Source of the DNA: an uncultured Collinsella sp.
GTDB taxonomy: Bacteria > Actinomycetota > Coriobacteriia > Coriobacteriales > Coriobacteriaceae
Length of the DNA: 6,827 nt
Assembly (NCBI GenBank): GCA_902478705.1
Contig: CABSMB010000067.1
Coordinates: 1 to 6,827 of the forward strand
Direction of reading: 5' to 3'
Shown piece by piece: positions 1-4,949 of this stretch (position 1 is its first letter; the number at the start of each line of letters is the position of its first letter). Both the position numbers and the translations under genes were made by a program. The notes beneath the pieces were generated by a model. That model had not been told where the DNA came from. It saw nothing but the letters and a program-made list of their open reading frames with translations, and made no database searches.

Positions 1-1
1 G

Positions 2-673
2 CCGGTACGTGGCACCACGAACCAGCTGCTCGAGCGCATCGCCCTTTTGCGTGCCGAGCAGACCATCTACCCGGCGCAAGATGACATCCTCAACGCGCTC
101 GCCTACACGCCGGCAGACCAAGTCAAGGTTGTCATCTTAGGTCAAGACCCCTACCACGGCCCAAACCAAGCCATGGGACTATCGTTCTCGGTTCCCGCGA
201 CGCAGACCAAGCTGCCGCCGAGTCTGCGCAACATCTATAAGGAACTCAATGCCGATCTTGGCTGCCCCATTCCCGCCACGGGCGACCTAACGCCATGGGC
301 GCAGCGAGGAGTCTTGCTCCTTAACACCACGCTCACCGTACGTGAGCACGCCGCCAACTCACACGCCAAGCTGGGCTGGAGCATCCTGACCGACTACGTC
401 ATCGAGCGCTGCTGCCTACTGCCGCAGCCCGTGGTCTTTTTGGCGTGGGGACGCTTTGCCCAGCAGATGGTCGAGGGCAAGCTCGCCGCAACTGGTGCAG
501 GCGAAGCGACCGGCAAGTTCTGTCTGGCGTCCACACACCCCTCGCCGCTTTCGGCCAACCGGGCCACGGCGGAGCTCTCGGCTTTTATGGGGTCGCGCCC
601 CTTCTCGGCCACTAACCATCTGCTCGAGCAAAACGGCAGCAGCCCCATCGACTGGGGCTGCCTAGCTTCGTAA
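2..673 (+). CDS. ung: Uracil-DNA glycosylase, family 1 (5' end outside window)
   Basis: Removes uracil from DNA by cleaving the N-glycosidic bond, the first step of base-excision repair in the cytoplasm. The water-activating motif GQDPYHG lies at 140-160, with the catalytic Asp at 146-148. Other family landmarks are PPSLRNIYKEL, LLLNTTLTVR, FLAWG and the DNA-intercalating loop HPSPLS, with catalytic His at 536-538. The protein closes with a PIDW motif and a TAA stop at 671-673. The frame is open to the left edge and the residues before TIYP (TTNQLLERIALLRAEQ) resemble the aligned part of E. coli Ung. The TTG at 47 is therefore probably internal, and roughly 15-25 N-terminal residues lie outside. 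One oddity is a run of about six extra residues after the intercalation loop (SANR, then ATAELSA, then FMGSRPFS). The gene converges on the surface-protein gene with a 9-base gap. Family identity is near certain; the start is unseen. Confidence 0.97.
   Translation, partial: PVRGTTNQLLERIALLRAEQTIYPAQDDILNALAYTPADQVKVVILGQDPYHGPNQAMGLSFSVPATQTKLPPSLRNIYKELNADLGCPIPATGDLTPWAQRGVLLLNTTLTVREHAANSHAKLGWSILTDYVIERCCLLPQPVVFLAWGRFAQQMVEGKLAATGAGEATGKFCLASTHPSPLSANRATAELSAFMGSRPFSATNHLLEQNGSSPIDWGCLAS
639..661 (-). terminator. GC-rich hairpin in the 3' end of ung, possible terminator for the - strand genes
   Basis: A perfect 9-bp inverted repeat (GCAGCCCCA at 639-647 against TGGGGCTGC at 653-661) encloses a 5-base loop. 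Read on the - strand it lies about 20 bases past the surface-protein stop codon and is followed, after five bases, by TTTT (complement of 630-633). On the + strand no T tract follows. The convergent genes leave only 9 bases between stops, so any terminator must overlap a coding region. The T tract is short and offset, so an intrinsic terminator is only a candidate; the repeat may simply reflect the codons for SSPIDWGC. Confidence 0.33.
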
Positions 674-682
674 GTCCTCTTC

Positions 683-3600
683 CTAGCCGGCAATCCAAAA
701 ATCGGGATACTTGTTGATATCGATGGGATTGGAAAGCTCACTGATATCGGTGATAGGCTCCATGCCCATCATCTCGCGCAGGCGATTCTCGCACTCCAAG
801 ATGGGCTCATTCACGGCCTTGTTGAGCGCGTCGAAGGTCGGCGGTTCCAATTCGCCCGTTTCATCATTGAAACCGACATTGTCGAACCACTTATCTTCGA
901 CGTATCTCTGCTCGTCATCGTCCATATAGACCCCGATCATCTGACGAGACCAGGCCTTAAGGAGCACCTCGCGGTCCGCCTCGTCAACATCGAGCGTTAC
1001 GCTACCGCCAAACGAGAACGGCATGTTCTTGTTGCCGCCCAGCAGCATGGGCAGCGGACAACCGGCAGGCAGCGTCACGGTCGCACTGCAGCTCATAAAC
1101 GCGCCGCTCTGAATGCCGACCACCTTATCGCACAGCACGATCTCGGTAAGATTCGAGCAGCGCGAAAAGGCATTCGAGGCGATTACGGTTGGTCCCGTCA
1201 ACACGCTCGACAGCTCAGCCTGCTCAATATCGGACGGCGTTGAAACCAATGTGGCGGTTCCGTCACCGTTATCCTCGATATCCCATTCATTACTCTCGGA
1301 CGCGTCGCCGTCCATCGGAATCACCGTGGACGCCTCGACCAGCGGCAGCCCCATCATGGTGCGTAGGCGGTTCTCGGGCTCTAGCAGGCTCTTAGCCATC
1401 TCTGTCCTGACTGCCTCGACCGTCGGCTCTGGGCCCAGCCCCATATAGAAGTCCGTGAACATATTCCAATAGACTTCTTCGAAATAGGCGTCGTAGTCGT
1501 CGTAGCCAACAAAGCCGTAGACCCATGCGTTCAGGTAATCCTGCTCTATGCCGCTGGGCACCGACAGGTGAATGCGAGCGGCTTCCTCCTCGACATCGGT
1601 TGCACCGTCAAAGAAGAAACCCACGCCCGGCGACGGGTAGCCCAGCGTGGCGATGCCGGTGCCGACCGTCAGACTCGTAAGGTTGGCGTCGCTGCCAAAC
1701 ACGGACGACGCCAGGTAGTTCTGAGACCCCAGGCCCTTAGCCTTGTCGAAATTGCCATTGGTGTCCGCCACGAACGACGCATTGGTGAGCCTCAGACAAT
1801 TGGTGAATGCTTGGGCGTTGATATCGAGCGTCGCTGCATGGAGCGACGCGGACGTAAGGTTCGTGCAGCCATCAAACGCCGAGACGCCAACAGAGATGTC
1901 GTTGTCGGAAAGATCGATATCTAGGTCGCCGGCAATGCCGGAGTTCCTGAAGGCATAACGATCGATGTATTCCAGATTGGGCGCCGAAGACCAATCGATA
2001 TCCCACTTGCCACCGGTTCCTTCAAACGCGCCGGGCAGGTCCTTGGCATTAGATGAGGAATAGCCGCCAAAGATCTCGAGCGTACTCGGCAGCAACTCAA
2101 TTGTGCCGCTGAGCACCGAGGGCGCGCCGAGCAGAATGCTGGGGCTGCCTTCCTCATCGTCACCGTAGTAGCCGTAGAGCAGGCCCTGCGTATCGCAAGC
2201 AAAATCGTAAATACCGTTGATGGTGGTAAAGCGGCTGTCGTAGCCCTGAATCTCGCCATCCGGCGCATACCACGTGCAGCCCGACGGATTGGGATTCTCA
2301 GTCGTGGCAAAGACGCCCTTTGTGGCACGCGATGCCACAAAGCCCAGGCCCGTGCAGCCCTTAAAGGCGTCGGCGCCCACCTCGATGCTATCGGACGTGC
2401 CGATAAACACACCTTGCAGGTTTTGACAGTTCTCGAACGCGTTGCGTCCGATCTTGCTCGTGCCCTCGCCCAGATTGACAAACATGAGCTCCGTATCGCC
2501 CGAGAAGGCATACGGCGCGATGGTATCCACCGCGAGCTGCTCGTCATCATCCGTATGCAAGGTGCCATCAAAGGTCGCAGGCAAATTGCCGTCCTCATCG
2601 CCCACGGCAGACAGCAGGATCGTCTCGCCATCGTTGTCGTAATACAGGTATCCCTCCTGCGACAGGCTCATCTTAATAACGCGCGCATTGGGCGCACCGG
2701 CGGCAGCCTTATGCTGCTCAACATAGGCAACCTGCTCGTCCGTAGCACACACAATGGTCTGCACCGAGCCGCCCGCAAGGCTGCCGTCCTCGAGCGTCAC
2801 CTCGTCACCAAACCACGGCATGAGCACCAACGTATCGACCGAGGTGTTGCCCGCAAAGGCACCCTTCATGATGTTGTTGGAAATCTGCACCAGCGCGATG
2901 TTGGAACCCGTATCGAGTACGCAGCACAAATCACTTTCAAGCTCCGAGTCCAGACTGTACACAAGACCTTGAGAGTACATAAGCTGTACGTCGGGGTTAC
3001 TCGCAGGCGACACATAGACGTCGTAGGCATTCTCCAACTCTTCCGCATGTTCGGCAATAAAATCGAGCAGCAGGGAGTCATCGACGACGAGCGCGCAATC
3101 CCGCAGACCGCTCACGTCGATCTGGGGCGGCTCGCCCTCTTTAGACGCATGTAGAACAATGCGGTCGAGCTTATTGCGGTCAGGCACGACAACGTTGGTA
3201 ACATCAGCAGGAACGTCGAGTTCGCGCGTGTTATACGGAATGCCCAGATACTCTTGACCGTCTTGAGAGGTCAGGATGCCATCGCCCGTAGCGGCATAGA
3301 CGGGATTGTCCGATGCCACGCGGTAGGCATCGAGCACCTGGAAACCGGCATTTACGTTAACGTAGAGCGTCGAGGACGGCAGCTCCAGATTGTTGACCTG
3401 CCAGGTAAAACCTTCGCGCTGACGGCTATCGGTATAGGCATCGACCGCTTGCACGCCCTGGGGCACGCGCAGGGTCTCGACGCCGCCGTCGACCGACACC
3501 GCAGATTCATCGACATCTACGAGCGTCTGCAAACGCGAACTATTGGAGCTCGTGGCATCATTGTCCAAACGATAGCCGTCATCGAGCGAATATCCCTGGA

Positions 3601-4933
3601 AACGCACCTTATAGGCGGAATCAATCGGCACAACATCACCGGGAATCAGCACATGTCGGCCTGGTGTCAACGTATAGAAGTACGGAACAGATGTCTCATC
3701 TTCGAGCCAACCCTGCAGCAGGGCATTCAAATACCCGTCCGAATCGACATGACCCGCCTGTTTCATGAAAGCTTCCTGCGTGTTAACGCTCAGCAAGTTC
3801 GCTTTGGAACTCAGCGTGTTCCAAATCACATCACGCTGCCCGGTCGAATCGGGCTCGCCCACCACAAACAGACACGATTGCGACGGCTGAATGGTTACCG
3901 TGCGCGTCGTCCATGCCGCATCCTGCGACAAACGCAGCGAAACGCTCACCGTCAACGGCTGACTTGAGCACAGCGTCGGATTCTGTTCCCCGGAGGCATT
4001 CGTCCATGAGTTCACGCGAAAATACGGATAGGAGGCAAACTCATCTTTCTCGCATGCAAGATAGTACATACCGATGTCGTCGCTCCAGTGCACATCCATG
4101 GCGCAGAATAGCGTCCAGGCGTCGAGCATCTGGCCATCGTAAATCGCATCTGCAATGGGCACGATTTCGACCTTGCTAGAATCGACCACGCCGGCATTGC
4201 CGGTAAACTGCGTAAAGAACGTCGTGTCACCCATAGGAGCGCCCTTTTGGGGCGTGGGATCCTGCAACAGGTACTTATAGGAATTCGCCGTCGAGTTGGT
4301 CGAGCCGCCCGTACCAGAGCCACCACCGGTGCCGGAACCGCCTCCGCTACCGCCGTTGCCGCCCGCGCCGCCACCAGCGTTGATCACGGGACCAAGAACG
4401 CCACCCACAGAGGCACCGCCACCCGTTCCATTGCCGCTCGCGCCTCCTGCAACCGTCACACCGGAGCCATTGGCATTGCCCGTAACGTTATAGGCAGTCG
4501 TTCCGCTTTGGCTCGTCAAATTGGCCTGCGTCGGCACATCGGCAAGCGAGGCCTCCTGCTCGCGGGCGCTCGTTTCTTCACGATCGCTCTGGTCGTCGTG
4601 CCGATTTGCCTCGGCATCGGTCGAGGTCGAACTGATTCGATAAGCCTCATCAGACGCCGCATCACCATGGGCGTAGGTCGCAATATAGGACGAGGGGTCA
4701 AAGTTCAGGCCATTTTGCGCCAGCTCAAACGCGCCCACGCCAAATGCGCCGACCGCCGCTATCGAAGCTGCCACAGCCACCATGCGTGAGGCGGAGGGCA
4801 GCACGATGCGGTGCGCAACGTTATCGACAACGCGCTCGCCAGCACCCTGAGAGCGCTCGCTCTGAGGCTTTTTCAGTCGTGCGGCGGCAGCGCTTTTACG
4901 CGAGGCCATATGTTGAGGCTTCTTACATATCAC
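683..4933 (-). CDS. Large membrane-anchored BspA-type leucine-rich-repeat surface protein
   Basis: Predicted 1416-residue surface protein. Residues 1-50 are basic (KKPQ occurs twice) and probably cytoplasmic. Residues 51-72 are a hydrophobic signal anchor. Residues 90-145 are an acidic, polar linker and 163-211 a Gly/Ser/Thr-rich stretch. Residues about 228-550 form a region I do not recognise. Blocks beginning like 'GxLxY' start at 552, 656, 761 and 917. Ten 'xAF' signatures of BspA/LRR_5-like repeats end at residues 693, 810, 833, 857, 970, 995, 1020, 1043, 1256 and 1279, with 23-25 residue spacing within clusters. A duplicated ENRLRxMMG module lies at 1122-1195 and 1313-1390. There is no LPXTG motif or C-terminal membrane segment, so anchoring appears to be N-terminal with the C-terminus outside. 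BspA-type repeats in other bacteria bind host or microbial surfaces; binding here is inference. GTG 4933 has a good GAGGGAG upstream. ATG at 4907-4909 (1408 residues, MASRKS) is a serious alternative, since the intervening codons include the rare ATA. Stop is TAG at 683-685. Probably co-transcribed with the upstream transglutaminase-like gene. Confidence 0.9.
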   Translation of the reverse strand: MICKKPQHMASRKSAAAARLKKPQSERSQGAGERVVDNVAHRIVLPSASRMVAVAASIAAVGAFGVGAFELAQNGLNFDPSSYIATYAHGDAASDEAYRISSTSTDAEANRHDDQSDREETSAREQEASLADVPTQANLTSQSGTTAYNVTGNANGSGVTVAGGASGNGTGGGASVGGVLGPVINAGGGAGGNGGSGGGSGTGGGSGTGGSTNSTANSYKYLLQDPTPQKGAPMGDTTFFTQFTGNAGVVDSSKVEIVPIADAIYDGQMLDAWTLFCAMDVHWSDDIGMYYLACEKDEFASYPYFRVNSWTNASGEQNPTLCSSQPLTVSVSLRLSQDAAWTTRTVTIQPSQSCLFVVGEPDSTGQRDVIWNTLSSKANLLSVNTQEAFMKQAGHVDSDGYLNALLQGWLEDETSVPYFYTLTPGRHVLIPGDVVPIDSAYKVRFQGYSLDDGYRLDNDATSSNSSRLQTLVDVDESAVSVDGGVETLRVPQGVQAVDAYTDSRQREGFTWQVNNLELPSSTLYVNVNAGFQVLDAYRVASDNPVYAATGDGILTSQDGQEYLGIPYNTRELDVPADVTNVVVPDRNKLDRIVLHASKEGEPPQIDVSGLRDCALVVDDSLLLDFIAEHAEELENAYDVYVSPASNPDVQLMYSQGLVYSLDSELESDLCCVLDTGSNIALVQISNNIMKGAFAGNTSVDTLVLMPWFGDEVTLEDGSLAGGSVQTIVCATDEQVAYVEQHKAAAGAPNARVIKMSLSQEGYLYYDNDGETILLSAVGDEDGNLPATFDGTLHTDDDEQLAVDTIAPYAFSGDTELMFVNLGEGTSKIGRNAFENCQNLQGVFIGTSDSIEVGADAFKGCTGLGFVASRATKGVFATTENPNPSGCTWYAPDGEIQGYDSRFTTINGIYDFACDTQGLLYGYYGDDEEGSPSILLGAPSVLSGTIELLPSTLEIFGGYSSSNAKDLPGAFEGTGGKWDIDWSSAPNLEYIDRYAFRNSGIAGDLDIDLSDNDISVGVSAFDGCTNLTSASLHAATLDINAQAFTNCLRLTNASFVADTNGNFDKAKGLGSQNYLASSVFGSDANLTSLTVGTGIATLGYPSPGVGFFFDGATDVEEEAARIHLSVPSGIEQDYLNAWVYGFVGYDDYDAYFEEVYWNMFTDFYMGLGPEPTVEAVRTEMAKSLLEPENRLRTMMGLPLVEASTVIPMDGDASESNEWDIEDNGDGTATLVSTPSDIEQAELSSVLTGPTVIASNAFSRCSNLTEIVLCDKVVGIQSGAFMSCSATVTLPAGCPLPMLLGGNKNMPFSFGGSVTLDVDEADREVLLKAWSRQMIGVYMDDDEQRYVEDKWFDNVGFNDETGELEPPTFDALNKAVNEPILECENRLREMMGMEPITDISELSNPIDINKYPDFWIAG
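764..997 (-). repeat. ENRLRxMMG module, copy B (C-terminal)
   Basis: Encodes residues 1313-1390 of the surface protein. It opens with a strand-helix segment containing LLKAW, passes through an acidic and aromatic stretch (DDDEQRYVEDKWF) and ends in LECENRLREMMG. Its last 27 residues (1364-1390) align without gaps to residues 1169-1195 of copy A with 13 identities, and its first 22 residues align with 6 identities. The DNA of the two copies is clearly diverged, so this is an old protein-level duplication rather than a recent DNA repeat. I do not recognise the module as a named domain. Confidence 0.75.
1349..1570 (-). repeat. ENRLRxMMG module, copy A
   Basis: Encodes residues 1122-1195 of the surface protein. 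It starts with HLSVPSGIEQDYLNAW, continues through the acidic and aromatic stretch YDDYDAYFEEVYW and ends in LEPENRLRTMMG. It follows one cluster of BspA-type repeats and is separated from copy B by another pair of repeats (residues 1250-1291). The unit [repeats + module] therefore appears twice with a pitch of about 190-195 residues. Confidence 0.75.
4301..4447 (-). repeat. Gly/Ser/Thr-rich low-complexity linker in the surface protein
   Basis: Encodes residues 163-211, dominated by Gly with Ser, Thr, Asn and Ala, including the short period GGGSGTGG. Synonymous codons differ between the short repeats, so the repetition is maintained at protein level. It sits between the membrane anchor with its acidic linker and the first large folded region. 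It most likely acts as a flexible spacer that carries the folded part away from the membrane or through the cell wall. Confidence 0.8.
4718..4783 (-). other. Signal-anchor membrane segment of the surface protein
   Basis: Encodes residues 51-72 (MVAVAASIAAVGAFGVGAF and following), a hydrophobic run directly after the basic residues of an N-terminus rich in Lys and Arg. The charge pattern predicts N-in/C-out topology. There is no clear lipobox, and signal-peptidase cleavage after the segment cannot be excluded, in which case the protein would be released. Confidence 0.7.
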
Positions 4934-4942
4934 GCAGATCTA

Positions 4943-4949
4943 CTCCCTC
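4943..4949 (-). promoter_or_regulatory. Shine-Dalgarno sequence of the surface-protein gene, overlapping the upstream stop codon
   Basis: On the - strand GAGGGAG begins at the last base of the TAG stop of the transglutaminase-like gene (4949-4951) and ends 9 bases before GTG 4933. This placement favours translational coupling and supports the GTG start. A weaker AAGAAG (4919-4924) lies 9 bases before the alternative ATG at 4907-4909. Confidence 0.6.

Noticed and set aside
738..753. Near-palindrome TCACTGATATCGGTGA as an operator or protein-binding site
   Set aside because: It lies inside the coding end of the surface-protein gene, far from any start, and has a mismatched pair. It is adequately explained by the codons for ITDIS.
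1921..2631. A 236-codon - strand open frame overlapping the surface-protein gene
   Set aside because: It lies in another frame of the same strand inside a gene with clear BspA repeats. Its translation is Arg/Ala-rich and low in complexity, typical of a shifted frame.
4301..4447. Gly-rich stretch as a DNA-level tandem repeat or recombination site
   Set aside because: Codons vary between the short repeats and there is no exact long DNA repeat, so it is a protein-level low-complexity linker.
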